Positions 8,603 through 17,176 of a stretch of DNA of 64,000 nt are shown in pieces (the stretch's first letter is position 1; each line of letters opens with the position of its first letter). The DNA is from CAWELS01 sp964468205 (GTDB lineage: Bacteria > Acidobacteriota > Terriglobia > Bryobacterales > Bryobacteraceae). Position numbers and translations under genes: made by a program. The notes under the pieces were generated by a model. The model was not told the DNA's origin and made no database searches. It worked only from the letters and a program-made list of their open reading frames with translations. The stretch lies in assembly GCA_964468205.1 (NCBI GenBank), contig CAYXVG010000019.1:1-64000 (forward strand), in the 5' to 3' direction.

Positions 8603-9481
8603 CTAGTGGTGGCGACTGGAACCTTCTGAGTGCTCATCGCTTTGAGCGCCCTCAGCGCGGAGTCTCTCCAGACTCTCCTCGCTGGCGGGCTCCGCTTGCA
8701 TTCCAATCTCGCTGAGCAAGATGATGTCGACCCGTCGATTCCGGGCACGGCCCTCCTCGGTGTCGTTCGAAGATATTGGGGCATTTTCGGCGTAGGCGGC
8801 AATCGAGAGGCGGTCTCGTGGGACTTCAAATTCCGTGGCGAAGATCTCGAGCATGGCGATGCTCCGCGCCGCGGAGAGTTCCCAGTTGCTCTCGTAGTTC
8901 GAATTCGAGATTGGTACGGAATCTGTGTGGCCCTCCATCCGCACCGGATTCGGCAGACGCCGGATTACGTCTGCGACCTTTGCGATCGCCTCACGATTTC
9001 GTAGCGCAACGATCGCTTGGCCGGAAGCGAATAGAGCCGCCTCGCGAAAACTCACAACGAGTCCTCTTGGCTGAAGAGATATTTCCATCTGCCCGCTCTC
9101 GATTTCCGAGGCAAGCTGGCGCTCCAGAAACTCCAGGGCCGGTTTTAACTCGACGAGCATACCCCCCTCCCCGGGCCCTAGCCCCTGCTTCTCGCCGTCG
9201 TGCATTGCTACTTCGGCGCCACCGGGTCCCTTCCGCTGGGCGTTACCCTGCCCCCGGTCTCCGGGCGTTCCGCCAAGAACACTGGCTACCAGGGTGTTGA
9301 AACCGCCCTCTTCGAGCGCTTGACGGACGGAGCTCGATACCTGCTGGGCCTTGCCCTTGTCAGCATTCGAGCTGGCAAACATGACAACGAAGAATGCGAA
9401 AAGCAGCGTGATGAAATCAGCGTAGGATACCAGCCAGCGTTCATGATTCTCGTGTTCCGGCGGTTTCTTCTTGCGCGCCAT
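8603..9481 (-). CDS. motB: flagellar motor stator protein MotB
   Basis: Stator subunit that anchors the proton channel to peptidoglycan. A short cytoplasmic basic tail (MARKKKPP) precedes the single transmembrane helix WLVSYADFITLLFAFFVVMF, with the essential proton-carrying aspartate at Asp22. The C-terminal OmpA/MotB domain (about 140-265) contains MEGHTDSVPISNSNYESNWE and RNRRVDIIL, typical peptidoglycan contacts. Length 292 is usual. It lies five nt downstream of motA and is the last gene of a flbD-motA-motB operon expressed from a sigma-28-like promoter. Confidence 0.93.
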   Translation of the reverse strand: MARKKKPPEHENHERWLVSYADFITLLFAFFVVMFASSNADKGKAQQVSSSVRQALEEGGFNTLVASVLGGTPGDRGQGNAQRKGPGGAEVAMHDGEKQGLGPGEGGMLVELKPALEFLERQLASEIESGQMEISLQPRGLVVSFREAALFASGQAIVALRNREAIAKVADVIRRLPNPVRMEGHTDSVPISNSNYESNWELSAARSIAMLEIFATEFEVPRDRLSIAAYAENAPISSNDTEEGRARNRRVDIILLSEIGMQAEPASEESLERLRAEGAQSDEHSEGSSRHH

Positions 9482-9486
9482 GGTGT

Positions 9487-10317
9487 CTATTCGCTTTTCG
9501 GCTTGGCGCCGCCCTTCCCTTTGCCCTTACCGTTGGTGGTGCTAGCCGCATAAGCGTCGAGCTTGCTCCGGATCAGTTTTGGGTTCAGTCCCTCGACAAT
9601 GCCCACAACCCCTTCGAGCATCGCCTCCTTGATCAAGATTCCGCTTTGCATCCGAGCTTTGATCTTGTTCGCGGCCGGGAGGAAGAATATATTCGCGATA
9701 CCGACACCGTAAACGGTCGCGACAAACGCGACGGCGATACCGTGGCCAACCTTTTCGATATCTTCGAGGTTTTTCATCACCTGAATGAGTCCCATCACCG
9801 CGCCAATGATGCCGATTGTGGGTGCAAATCCGCCGGCAGCCTCGAACACCTTGGCTTCCGCTTCCCGTTGTTGTTCCTCGAGTGAGATCTCGAGTTCCAT
9901 CATCTTGCGAAGCTCCTGTAGGTCCGTGCCGTCCACGGCGAGATTCAAGGCCTTGCGCAAGAAGGGATCAGCGACATTGTCCGCGTCCTGCTCCAGGGAT
10001 ACGATCCCGTTTTTGCGGGCCTTGGTCGCGTATTCAATGATCTCCTCGATTGCCGCGTCCGGCGAGGACGCTCTGTCGAAAAATACGGCGAAGAGCTGCT
10101 TCGTCGCTCCGATCGCGACCGAAAGCGGGGTGGCGATTAACACCGCTCCCAGCGTTCCGCCGAGGACGATGACCGCAGCGGTGTACTGGGCGATATCGTG
10201 TATCTCCCCGCCCTCCAGGATCAGTCCGCCCACAACGCCGCCGAAGGCTAGCAAAAGCCCCGCGAGCGTGGCAACATCGGGCTTGGCGCCGCCGCCTTTT
10301 TTCACCTTATCCGCCAT
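9487..10317 (-). CDS. motA: flagellar motor stator protein MotA
   Basis: Inner-membrane stator subunit forming the ion channel with MotB and pushing on the rotor. It has two N-terminal membrane helices (VATLAGLLLAFGGVVGGLIL and AQYTAAVIVLGGTLGAVLI), a large cytoplasmic loop rich in charged residues, and two C-terminal helices (GGFAPTIGIIGAVMGLIQVM and GIAVAFVATVYGVGIANIFF). Those two segments are strongly conserved in MotA. Length 276 fits. It is spaced three nt from flbD and five from motB. A Gly/Lys-rich C-terminal tail (GKGKGKGGAKPKSE) is a small oddity. Confidence 0.93.
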   Translation of the reverse strand: MADKVKKGGGAKPDVATLAGLLLAFGGVVGGLILEGGEIHDIAQYTAAVIVLGGTLGAVLIATPLSVAIGATKQLFAVFFDRASSPDAAIEEIIEYATKARKNGIVSLEQDADNVADPFLRKALNLAVDGTDLQELRKMMELEISLEEQQREAEAKVFEAAGGFAPTIGIIGAVMGLIQVMKNLEDIEKVGHGIAVAFVATVYGVGIANIFFLPAANKIKARMQSGILIKEAMLEGVVGIVEGLNPKLIRSKLDAYAASTTNGKGKGKGGAKPKSE

Positions 10318-10320
10318 GAG

Positions 10321-10593
10321 CTATCCGATTGGATCCTCTTCCTCTCCGGTGTTTCGGTCCGGTGTTGTTTTAGCGGAGCCCGTGGCCGCTGCGGGCTTGT
10401 CCCGGAAAAAGCAATTACTGATCGAACGCCGAAATCTGATTACCCTCTCGATTACCTGCTCCGGCGACTCGAGAACCATGAACTTCTGGCCGGTCGTCAG
10501 GCTGATCACCGTGTCGGGGGTGGTCTCGATGTGTTCGATCAAGTCGGAATTCAGCACCAGAGGCTCGTGGTTGATGCGTGTAATCCGGATCAC
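10321..10593 (-). CDS. flbD: FlbD family flagellar protein
   Basis: Small FlbD/YlzI-family protein found next to motAB in many bacteria; its exact role is uncertain, and it must not be confused with the Caulobacter NtrC-type FlbD. The family pattern is clear: IRITRINHEPLVLNSDLIEH, then TPDTVISLTTGQKFMV, then VIERVIRFRR. An extra 35-residue acidic/proline C-terminal tail follows the usual end. It starts with GTG at 10593 behind a GGAGG box nine nt upstream. It is the first gene of the flbD-motA-motB operon. Confidence 0.9.
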   Translation of the reverse strand: MIRITRINHEPLVLNSDLIEHIETTPDTVISLTTGQKFMVLESPEQVIERVIRFRRSISNCFFRDKPAAATGSAKTTPDRNTGEEEDPIG

Positions 10594-10615
10594 TAAAGAC
10601 TGCCTCCGGAATCAC

Positions 10616-10642
10616 TTATCGGCTGCCGCCATGGCAGCTTGA
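10616..10642 (-). promoter_or_regulatory. sigma-28 (FliA) promoter for flbD-motA-motB
   Basis: On the minus strand TCAA (10642-10639), exactly 15 nt, then GCCGATAA (10623-10616) matches the sigma-28 consensus TAAA-N15-GCCGATAA in 11 of 12 positions. Transcription would start near 10609, about 15 nt before the flbD GTG and just upstream of its GGAGG box. The flagellar genes downstream agree with this assignment. Confidence 0.8.
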
Positions 10643-10670
10643 GCCGCCGCGAACGTTCGTGCGGTTTTGT

Positions 10671-10697
10671 TCAAGAAAGACGATTTAGCGCCGATGA
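10671..10697 (+). promoter_or_regulatory. divergent sigma-28 (FliA) promoter
   Basis: TCAA (10671-10674), exactly 15 nt, then GCCGATGA (10690-10697) matches the sigma-28 consensus in 10 of 12 positions. It has the same TCAA -35 and spacing as the promoter firing the other way. The predicted start near 10704 leaves room only for the ATG at 10715 with its GGAG box. Confidence 0.7.
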
Positions 10698-10714
10698 GGT
10701 GAATGGAGCTTGAG

Positions 10715-11068
10715 ATGAACGAAGCCTATGGTACTCAGCAGGCGATCACTAACGAGTTGCCGGCGATCCTGGCTGAACAGATTCTGACTGCTATGCGCAC
10801 TGGCAGCCTCGAGGATCTCCAAGATGGCCTGGAGCGTGCCACCACGCTCGCCGAAAAGCGCCCGTTCGCGGCACCGGCCACTTGCGCCTTCCGGCGTTGT
10901 GCGGAAGACCAAGTCGAAGAACAGCTTGAATTACTTGGCGCAGTCGCGGGCGAAATACGTCACTCCATCCTTCGGTATGGCCGCCAACTGAGCCCGCATC
11001 TCGAAGGAATGGAAGTTCATCTCCAACTGCTCAAACACCTCGCCACAGCAACCCCCAGCGCGGCTTGA
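10715..11068 (+). CDS. small helical protein, probably motility-related
   Basis: I do not recognise the family. The product is about 117 residues, mostly predicted helix, with an acidic N-terminal half and a heptad-like stretch (EEQLELLGAVAGEIRHSILR). It has no signal peptide or membrane segment. The ATG at 10715 is preferred over the in-frame ATG at 10703. GGAG lies six nt before it, and the predicted sigma-28 transcript begins at about 10704. Divergent from flbD-motA-motB with a matched promoter, it is likely a late flagellar gene such as an export chaperone (FlgN/FliT-like size) or motor accessory; that is inference. Confidence 0.65.
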   Translation: MNEAYGTQQAITNELPAILAEQILTAMRTGSLEDLQDGLERATTLAEKRPFAAPATCAFRRCAEDQVEEQLELLGAVAGEIRHSILRYGRQLSPHLEGMEVHLQLLKHLATATPSAA

Positions 11069-11162
11069 ACTTCTGCCCCGGTCACGCGCACCCGTTGTCA
11101 CTGCAGAAACTGGCCCCTATCACTTGAGGCACAAGCCAAACCGGTTTCACTGTCGAACGTAA

Positions 11163-11558
11163 CTACTTCAGCAATCGCAAGATCGCGGTCAACTCGATGC
11201 GTACGCTCTCAAGAACTGCAGCAGATGAGTCAAAAAGCTCACCTTGACCGCCCTGCGGTGCCGTAGGTGCTGGAATCTTCTTCGGCCGTTGTTGCAGAAA
11301 CTTGCGAGCTCCCTCGATGGTGAAGCGCTCCTCGTAAAGCAAACGTTTTATTTCGAGAATCTTCTCCACGTCCTTGCGGCGGTACAAGCGGTGACCGCTG
11401 CCGGACTTCTTCGGCGAAATCCCAGGGAACTCCGTTTCCCAGTAACGAAGTACGTGTTGCTTCACACCGGAAAGACGGCTGACCTCGCCGATCCGGAAGT
11501 AGAGCTTGTCCGGGATCTTTGTCGTCTCCGATGTTTCCGCTGGGTGGATCGCCCCCAT
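11163..11558 (-). CDS. MerR family transcriptional regulator
   Basis: DNA-binding regulator with an N-terminal winged helix of MerR type: LYFRIGEVSRLSGVKQHVLR, YWETEFPGISPKKSGSGHRL and YRRKDVEKILEIKRLLYEE. The segment after the DNA-binding domain is short (FTIEGARKFLQQR, then a Pro/Gln-rich tail), and no cysteine metal site or ligand domain is present. It therefore belongs to the compact HTH-only MerR group common in deltaproteobacteria and acidobacteria. I used the ATG at 11558; an in-frame GTG at 11591 is the alternative. Targets unknown. It is divergent from rlmB. Confidence 0.85.
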   Translation of the reverse strand: MGAIHPAETSETTKIPDKLYFRIGEVSRLSGVKQHVLRYWETEFPGISPKKSGSGHRLYRRKDVEKILEIKRLLYEERFTIEGARKFLQQRPKKIPAPTAPQGGQGELFDSSAAVLESVRIELTAILRLLK

Positions 11559-11686
11559 GCTGGGTATCCTGTTATGCAAGCCTGCTGCCACTCCTAATCG
11601 TAAGGGAAGCCCGTAGGCGGGTCAACTGGCTCGGTGGGACACTGATTCCGTGGTTTCACACATCGGGGCGCGCTACCATCGTTCGA

Positions 11687-12406
11687 GTGAGCGTGATTGC
11701 TGGAATTCATCCCGTCCGCGAAGCCCTCCTTTCGGATCAGCCGCTTGACCGGGTCGTGGTGGCCCGGGGCGCTGGCGGTGAGAGACTGCAGGAGATTATC
11801 GATCTCAGCCGCCACAAAGGGGTTCCCCTCCGATTCGAGCCCCGTGTCAGCCTCGACCGCCTGGCCTCCGGGGTGAAACACCAGGGTGTAGTAGCCATGG
11901 CTACGCCGCAGCGTTTCGCGCCGCTTGCCGAAACCGCTGCGACCGCCTCGATGATCGTGGCGCTCGACGGCGTTGAGGACCCACACAACCTGGGGGCCAT
12001 CATCCGCACGGTGAACGCAGCAGGAGCCGATGCGGTAATGATACCTGGCCGCCGGGCCGCGGGGCTGACGGAGACGGTGACCCGGGCCGCCGCGGGAGCG
12101 GTCGCCTACGTGCCGGTAATCCGGGCTGGCAATCTCGCGCGGGCGTTGGACCAACTAAAGAAAGACGGATTCTGGGTCTATGGTCTGGATGAGCGCGGAG
12201 AGACCTCGTACGATGCGGTCGACTATGCGGAGAAGTCCGTGCTCGTCCTGGGAGGTGAGGGTACCGGAATACACCAAAATGTCAAGAAACGGTGCGATCA
12301 TCTCCTGAAGATCCCGATGGCGGGCCCCATCGCGTCTCTCAACGTCTCGGTTGCCGCCGGAGTGGCTCTGTTCGCTTGGCGGAGGCGGTATCCACAACAG
12401 AAGTAG
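11687..12406 (+). CDS. rlmB: 23S rRNA 2'-O-methyltransferase, SpoU/TrmH family
   Basis: SAM-dependent methyltransferase with the trefoil-knot SpoU fold, most similar in layout to RlmB, which methylates G2251 of 23S rRNA. The N-terminal substrate-binding domain starts VIAGIHPVREAL. The catalytic domain holds motif 1 LDGVEDPHNLGAIIRTVNAA, motif 2 LVLGGEGTGI and motif 3 IPMAGPIASLNVSVAAGVAL. I use the GTG at 11687, where family alignment begins (239 residues). The open frame extends upstream to 11519 but would overlap the MerR gene antisense. TACCAT at 11674-11679 is a possible -10 for a leaderless transcript. Confidence 0.9.
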   Translation: MSVIAGIHPVREALLSDQPLDRVVVARGAGGERLQEIIDLSRHKGVPLRFEPRVSLDRLASGVKHQGVVAMATPQRFAPLAETAATASMIVALDGVEDPHNLGAIIRTVNAAGADAVMIPGRRAAGLTETVTRAAAGAVAYVPVIRAGNLARALDQLKKDGFWVYGLDERGETSYDAVDYAEKSVLVLGGEGTGIHQNVKKRCDHLLKIPMAGPIASLNVSVAAGVALFAWRRRYPQQK

Positions 12407-12409
12407 AAT
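12404..12409 (+). promoter_or_regulatory. -10 TAGAAT fused to the rlmB stop codon
   Basis: The TAG stop of rlmB (12404-12406) is the first half of TAGAAT, seven nt before the ATG of the gamma-glutamyltransferase gene. A start point seven nt after the hexamer would coincide with the initiation codon, giving a leaderless mRNA. No clear -35 is present. Confidence 0.45.
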
Positions 12410-12416
12410 CAAGAGT

Positions 12417-14090
12417 ATGCGACTTCGGCGCGTGTTTTTAGTCACGTTCGCGTTCCTGGCGTGTGTTGGCGAGAGTTTCGCCGCCCATCCCGTAAGGGCA
12501 AAGCACGCCATGGTTGTCGCCCAGGAGCCAATTGCCGCCGGGGTGGGCCGCGCTGTCCTTCAGGCCGGGGGAAATGCGATCGACGCCGCCGTGGCCATCG
12601 GCTTCGCCTTGGCGGTGACCCACCCCGCAGCCGGGAATATAGGCGGTGGCGGATTCTTGCTGGCCCGCTTTGCTTCCGGCAAGGCCACATTCATCGACTT
12701 TCGCGAACAAGCTCCGGGAAAAGCGACACGGAACATGTACCTGGACGAGAGGGGTACGCTCACCAATGAGAGCACAACCGGCTGGCGGGCAGCCGGGATC
12801 CCTGGCACTGTGGCCGGGCTCGAATACGCCCATCGCACCTACGGCCGCGGCGAATGGGAAGACCTACTCGCCCCGGCCGTAAGGCTGGCTGAGGGCGGAT
12901 TCGAGGTTTCCTGGGCTCTTGCCAACTCGCTCAAACATTCATCGCAGCTTTCGGAGTTCGCGGAGTCCAGGCGTATCTTCCTGAATGACGAGGATTACTA
13001 CGAGCCAGGAGATGAACTGGTTCAGCCCGAGCTCGCCGCGACACTCCGCCGGATTCAGCAACATGGGGCTCAGGACTTTTACCGGGGGGAGATCGCCAAC
13101 AGGCTGGTCGCCGCTATGGAAGCCAACGGAGGGCTGTTTACGGCCGAAGACCTGGCCCGCTACCAAGTTCACGAACGTGCGCCAATTGAGGGAAGCTACA
13201 AGGGGTTCCGGATTCTGACTGCTCCGCCGCCGAGTTCGGGAGGAGTGGGATTGCTGCAGATGTTGGGCATGCTTGAGGGCTCTGGCTACGAAACACCCGG
13301 TGCGGGCTCGGCCGCTTCCATCCACTACGTGGCCGAGGTGATGCGCCGTTTTTACGCCGACAGGAGTGAGTATCTTGCGGATCCCGATTACTTTGAAGTA
13401 CCGGTCGAGAGACTGCTGTCGCCGGCTTACGTGGAGCGGCGGCGACGCTCCATCGACCCGGACCGGGCCACCTCAAGCAGCACCCTTGGGCCGGGCATCG
13501 AGCAAGCGCCAGAGGCTGCGGACACAACGCACTTTTCGATCGTCGACGCAAGCGGCAATGCCGTCGCTCTCACTTACACCATCAACGGTAGCTACGGCTC
13601 CGGCGTCACGGTTCCCGGGCTGGGATTCTTGCTGAACAACGAGATGGATGATTTCTCCGCCAAACCCGGCGCACCGAACCTATTTGGCCTGATTCAGGGC
13701 GAGGCGAACCGTATCGAGCCGGGCAAGCGCCCGTTGTCTTCGATGACTCCGACTATCGTATTGCGCGACAACCGGCCATACGTGATTCTTGGCGCCCCGG
13801 GAGGCTCGCGCATCATAAATGGCGTCCTGCAGGTCATTATCAACGTTCTGGACTTTAAAATGGGTATTCAGGACGCGGTGGATCAGCCGCGTTTTCATCA
13901 TCAATGGCAGCCGGACAAACTATTCGTCGAAAACGGCATTTCTCCGGATACCATCGATTTGCTCCGCACGCGCGGTCACCTCATCGGAGGCATCAGCTCA
14001 GTCGCCATTGTTGAGGCGATTCTCGACGATGGCGAATGGCTGGAAGGAGCAACGGACAGGCGCGCCCATGGCAAGGCGGCCGGATACTGA
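12417..14090 (+). CDS. ggt: gamma-glutamyltransferase
   Basis: Periplasmic Ntn-hydrolase proenzyme that cleaves gamma-glutamyl bonds, chiefly of glutathione, and can transfer the glutamyl group. The signal peptide is MRLRRVFLVTFAFLACVGESFA. The large subunit contains QAGGNAIDAAVAIGFALAV, NIGGGGFLL and FIDFREQAP. Autocleavage is expected before the Thr in ADTTHFSIVDASGNAVALT. The small subunit holds PLSSMTPTIV and LGAPGGSRII. Length 557 is usual (about 550-590). The ATG at 12417 is chosen because it starts the signal peptide; the frame extends 22 codons upstream into rlmB. Confidence 0.95.
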   Translation: MRLRRVFLVTFAFLACVGESFAAHPVRAKHAMVVAQEPIAAGVGRAVLQAGGNAIDAAVAIGFALAVTHPAAGNIGGGGFLLARFASGKATFIDFREQAPGKATRNMYLDERGTLTNESTTGWRAAGIPGTVAGLEYAHRTYGRGEWEDLLAPAVRLAEGGFEVSWALANSLKHSSQLSEFAESRRIFLNDEDYYEPGDELVQPELAATLRRIQQHGAQDFYRGEIANRLVAAMEANGGLFTAEDLARYQVHERAPIEGSYKGFRILTAPPPSSGGVGLLQMLGMLEGSGYETPGAGSAASIHYVAEVMRRFYADRSEYLADPDYFEVPVERLLSPAYVERRRRSIDPDRATSSSTLGPGIEQAPEAADTTHFSIVDASGNAVALTYTINGSYGSGVTVPGLGFLLNNEMDDFSAKPGAPNLFGLIQGEANRIEPGKRPLSSMTPTIVLRDNRPYVILGAPGGSRIINGVLQVIINVLDFKMGIQDAVDQPRFHHQWQPDKLFVENGISPDTIDLLRTRGHLIGGISSVAIVEAILDDGEWLEGATDRRAHGKAAGY

Positions 14091-14101
14091 GCGGAGTACG
14101 A

Positions 14102-14932
14102 ATGAGACATTTATTATCGACGCACTTGTTTGTCAATCACAGGCTGACAACAGTCTGGCTGGACAGGATCTGGGATGCTGGCATCCCAGCCGTCGAAATC
14201 TTCTGTGCGCGGCAGCATCTGGACTACCAGGATCAGGCACAGATCAAGGAGTTGGGCCACTGGTTCCGCGACGCGGAACTCGAGATCTGGAGTCTGCATT
14301 CGCCGATGTACAACGACGATGTCTGGGGCCGGTCCGGTCCGAATTCGATCATCAAACTGACCGAGACCTCCAAACCGAAGCGCATTGCGGCGGTTGATGA
14401 GATCAAGCGAGCGATCGAGATCGCGGAAGAGGTGCCCTTCCGCTACCTGATTCAGCACCTCGGCATCGGAGGGGAGGAGTGGGACGACCACAAAGTGGAA
14501 GCCGCGTTCACGGCCCTCGAGGACATCAAAGTGTTTGCCGGTCAACGTGGAGTGGAGGTTCTGCTTGAGAACATCCCCAACGCGTTCTCTAGCGCGGACC
14601 GGCTGAACTACATCATGAATACCACCCACCTGGGCCTCAACTACTGTTTCGACACCGGACACGCTCACATCATGGAAGGAGTGGAGGCGGCCTTCAGTCG
14701 AATGAAGGACCGGATACGTTCCACACATCTCCACGACAACGACGGACAGAAGGACCTCCACTGGTTCCCATACACCGCTGGCGACGGGACACTCGACTGG
14801 AAAGAAACGATGGCCCTGCTGCGCTCCGGCGGCGACCAATATCCGTTGCTGCTCGAGTTGCGCGAGGTGGAGGGGATGGAGAATCAGTTCACTCGAGTCC
14901 AGGAAGTATTCGAAAGACTGGAGAATGAATAG
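14102..14932 (+). CDS. sugar phosphate isomerase/epimerase-like TIM barrel
   Basis: Xylose-isomerase-like TIM-barrel enzyme (AP endonuclease 2 superfamily), 276 residues, cytosolic. The barrel signature includes a metal-ligand Glu in VEVLLENIPN, His/Asp in FDTGHAHIM and STHLHDNDGQKDLHWF, and Glu near the end in LLLELREVEG. These family members isomerise or epimerise sugars or act on cyclitols; the substrate cannot be deduced. A GGAG box seven nt upstream supports the ATG at 14102. It follows ggt by 11 nt and abuts asnS directly. Confidence 0.8.
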   Translation: MRHLLSTHLFVNHRLTTVWLDRIWDAGIPAVEIFCARQHLDYQDQAQIKELGHWFRDAELEIWSLHSPMYNDDVWGRSGPNSIIKLTETSKPKRIAAVDEIKRAIEIAEEVPFRYLIQHLGIGGEEWDDHKVEAAFTALEDIKVFAGQRGVEVLLENIPNAFSSADRLNYIMNTTHLGLNYCFDTGHAHIMEGVEAAFSRMKDRIRSTHLHDNDGQKDLHWFPYTAGDGTLDWKETMALLRSGGDQYPLLLELREVEGMENQFTRVQEVFERLENE

Positions 14933-16237
14933 ATGAAAAGAATCACCATCGCCGAGGCCGGGAGCCACGTTGGGGAAACCATTGAGATCGCGGGTTGGCT
15001 CTACAATCTGAGGCGATCCGGAAAGATCCTTTTTCCTCAATTACGCGACGGAACCGGCATTATGCAGTGCGTGGCCGTGAAGAGCCAGCTTCCAGAGGAT
15101 TTGTTTGAGACGCTGCGGCGCCTCACGCAAGAGTCGTCGCTGATTATTACCGGCCACGTGCGCGAAGAGGCGCGTGCGATCGGCGGCTACGAAATGGACG
15201 TGGAGACCGTGGACGTCCTTCAAAAGGTCTCCGAAGAGGAACCGTATCCGATTACGAAAAAGGAGCACGGCATTGAATTTCTCATGGATCACCGTCACCT
15301 CTGGCTGCGCAGCCGGCGCCAGCATGCGATCATCCGCATCCGGCACGAGGTGATCCGCGCCATCCGGGACTACCTAGACTCAAACGGGTTTACCCTCGTC
15401 GATACGCCGATCTTCACGCCGGCCGCCTGCGAAGGCACCACAACCTTATTCCCGGTGAACTACTTCGACGAGGAGACGGTCTATCTCACGCAGTCCGGCC
15501 AGCTCTACAACGAAGCGACGGCAATGGCCTTTGGAAAAACCTACTGCTTCGGGCCAACCTTTCGCGCGGAGAAGTCCAAAACCCGGCGTCACCTTACCGA
15601 GTTCTGGATGGTGGAGCCGGAGATGGCGTACGCCAATCTCGACGACGTGAAGCAGGTAGCGGAGCAGATGATCGTATTCGCTGTCCGGCGCGTACTCGAA
15701 AATCGGCGGGACGAACTGGCAGTGCTGGAGCGCAATGTCTCCAAGCTTGAGGCAATCGATTTGCCCTTCCCCAGAATCACTTACGATGAGGCAGTGGAGT
15801 TGCTCCGGCAGAAGGGCAGTGAGATCGAGTGGGGTGCGGATTTCGGCGGCCCCGACGAGACAATACTCGGCGATGCATTCGATTCCCCCGTGATGGTGGA
15901 CCGCTACCCGGCGCAGGTGAAAGCGTTCTACTTCGAGCCGGCGCCCGACCGGCCCGAGGTGGTGCTCGGCGTGGATATAATTGCGCCGGAGGGTTATGGC
16001 GAGATCGTTGGCGGCGGCCAGCGCATTCACGATCCGGATCTTCTGCTTCAACGCCTCGAGGAACACGACCTGCCGAAGGATGCTTTCAATTGGTATGTCG
16101 ACTTAAGGAAGTACGGCACAGTTCCGCACGGCGGATTTGGCATGGGCGTCGAGCGGTTCGTCGCCTGGATGTGCGGTACCGAGCACGTACGCGAAACCAT
16201 CGCCTTCCCGCGGATGCTCTATCGCACACGGCCGTAG
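14933..16237 (+). CDS. asnS: asparaginyl-tRNA synthetase
   Basis: Class IIb aminoacyl-tRNA synthetase charging tRNA-Asn. An N-terminal OB-fold (about 1-105, IEIAGWLYNLRRSGKILFPQ) binds the anticodon. The catalytic domain has EFLMDHRHLWLRS, motif 2 around FRAEKSKTRRHLTEFWMVEP and motif 3 GFGMGVERFVAWMCG followed by HVRETIAFPRMLYR. The TQSGQLYNEATAMAFGKTY segment is typical of AsnRS rather than AspRS. Length 434 is at the short end (430-470). The ATG follows the upstream TAG stop immediately. Confidence 0.94.
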   Translation: MKRITIAEAGSHVGETIEIAGWLYNLRRSGKILFPQLRDGTGIMQCVAVKSQLPEDLFETLRRLTQESSLIITGHVREEARAIGGYEMDVETVDVLQKVSEEEPYPITKKEHGIEFLMDHRHLWLRSRRQHAIIRIRHEVIRAIRDYLDSNGFTLVDTPIFTPAACEGTTTLFPVNYFDEETVYLTQSGQLYNEATAMAFGKTYCFGPTFRAEKSKTRRHLTEFWMVEPEMAYANLDDVKQVAEQMIVFAVRRVLENRRDELAVLERNVSKLEAIDLPFPRITYDEAVELLRQKGSEIEWGADFGGPDETILGDAFDSPVMVDRYPAQVKAFYFEPAPDRPEVVLGVDIIAPEGYGEIVGGGQRIHDPDLLLQRLEEHDLPKDAFNWYVDLRKYGTVPHGGFGMGVERFVAWMCGTEHVRETIAFPRMLYRTRP

Positions 16238-16261
16238 CGGCACGGGAACCGGTCCGTCATC

Positions 16262-17176
16262 ATGCGCCAATCGCACATTGGAATCATCGGGGCGCCACTC
16301 GATCTCGGCGCCGGCCGCCGTGGAGTGGACATGGGGCCGTCCGCCATTCGGCTGGCGCGGTTAAACCAGCGGCTGGAAGAGCTTGGCTACGAGGTGAAAG
16401 ACTTCGGGAACGTCGCGGTGGAACAGCTCGAGTCAACCCGTGTCGGCGATGAAAGCGCCCGTTACCTGCTCCAAATCCGGAATGTCTGTCTTCGTCTGGC
16501 GAAACGCGTAGAAGGCGTGGTCCAGCGCAAACGGTTCCCGGTGGTGCTGGGCGGCGACCACTCCATTGCCATCGGGACGATCGCCGCAATGTCGAAACAC
16601 TGCCGCTCCGGGGGCGGGAAGCTCGGAGTCGTATGGATCGACGCGCACGCCGACATGAACACTCCCGAAACGAGCCGCAGTGGAAACGTGCACGGGATGC
16701 CTCTGGCTGCTTGTGTCGGCATGGGCTCCCGGGAGTTGACCCACCTGCTGGGAGAATCGCCCATTCTGGACCCATCAAACGTGGCGCTGGTCGGCATACG
16801 AGATGTGGATCAACTGGAGAAGCCACACGTCCGGGATTCGGGCGTCACTGCATTCACGATGCGCCACATTGACGAGCGCGGGCTCCCGGCGGTGATGCGC
16901 GAAGCGATCACCGCCGCCTCGGGAGGTACATCCGGCATCCATGTCTCGCTCGATATGGATTCGGTCGACCCCGGCTTGGCCCCGGGAGTCGGCACACCGG
17001 TTTCCGGCGGCCTCACTTACCGGGAAGCTCATCTCGCTCTCGAAACTCTGTGCGACACCGGATTGATGGTTTCGATGGAGATCGTCGAGGTGAATCCGGT
17101 GCTCGACGAGGCCAACCGGACTGCCGCGCTCGCCGTCGAACTGATCATGTCGGCAATGGGAAAGAGAATTCTATGA
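16262..17176 (+). CDS. rocF: arginase
   Basis: Dimanganese ureohydrolase converting L-arginine to ornithine and urea in the cytosol. Metal ligands are visible in GGDHSIAIGT, DAHADMNTPETS and DMDSVDPGLAPG. The SGNVHGMPLA loop is typical of arginases, whereas agmatinases differ there. Length 304 matches (about 300). The start ATG at 16262 lies 24 nt after asnS. Its stop overlaps the ddl start (ATGA at 17173-17176), so translation is likely coupled. The link to peptidoglycan genes is not obvious. Confidence 0.92.
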   Translation: MRQSHIGIIGAPLDLGAGRRGVDMGPSAIRLARLNQRLEELGYEVKDFGNVAVEQLESTRVGDESARYLLQIRNVCLRLAKRVEGVVQRKRFPVVLGGDHSIAIGTIAAMSKHCRSGGGKLGVVWIDAHADMNTPETSRSGNVHGMPLAACVGMGSRELTHLLGESPILDPSNVALVGIRDVDQLEKPHVRDSGVTAFTMRHIDERGLPAVMREAITAASGGTSGIHVSLDMDSVDPGLAPGVGTPVSGGLTYREAHLALETLCDTGLMVSMEIVEVNPVLDEANRTAALAVELIMSAMGKRIL

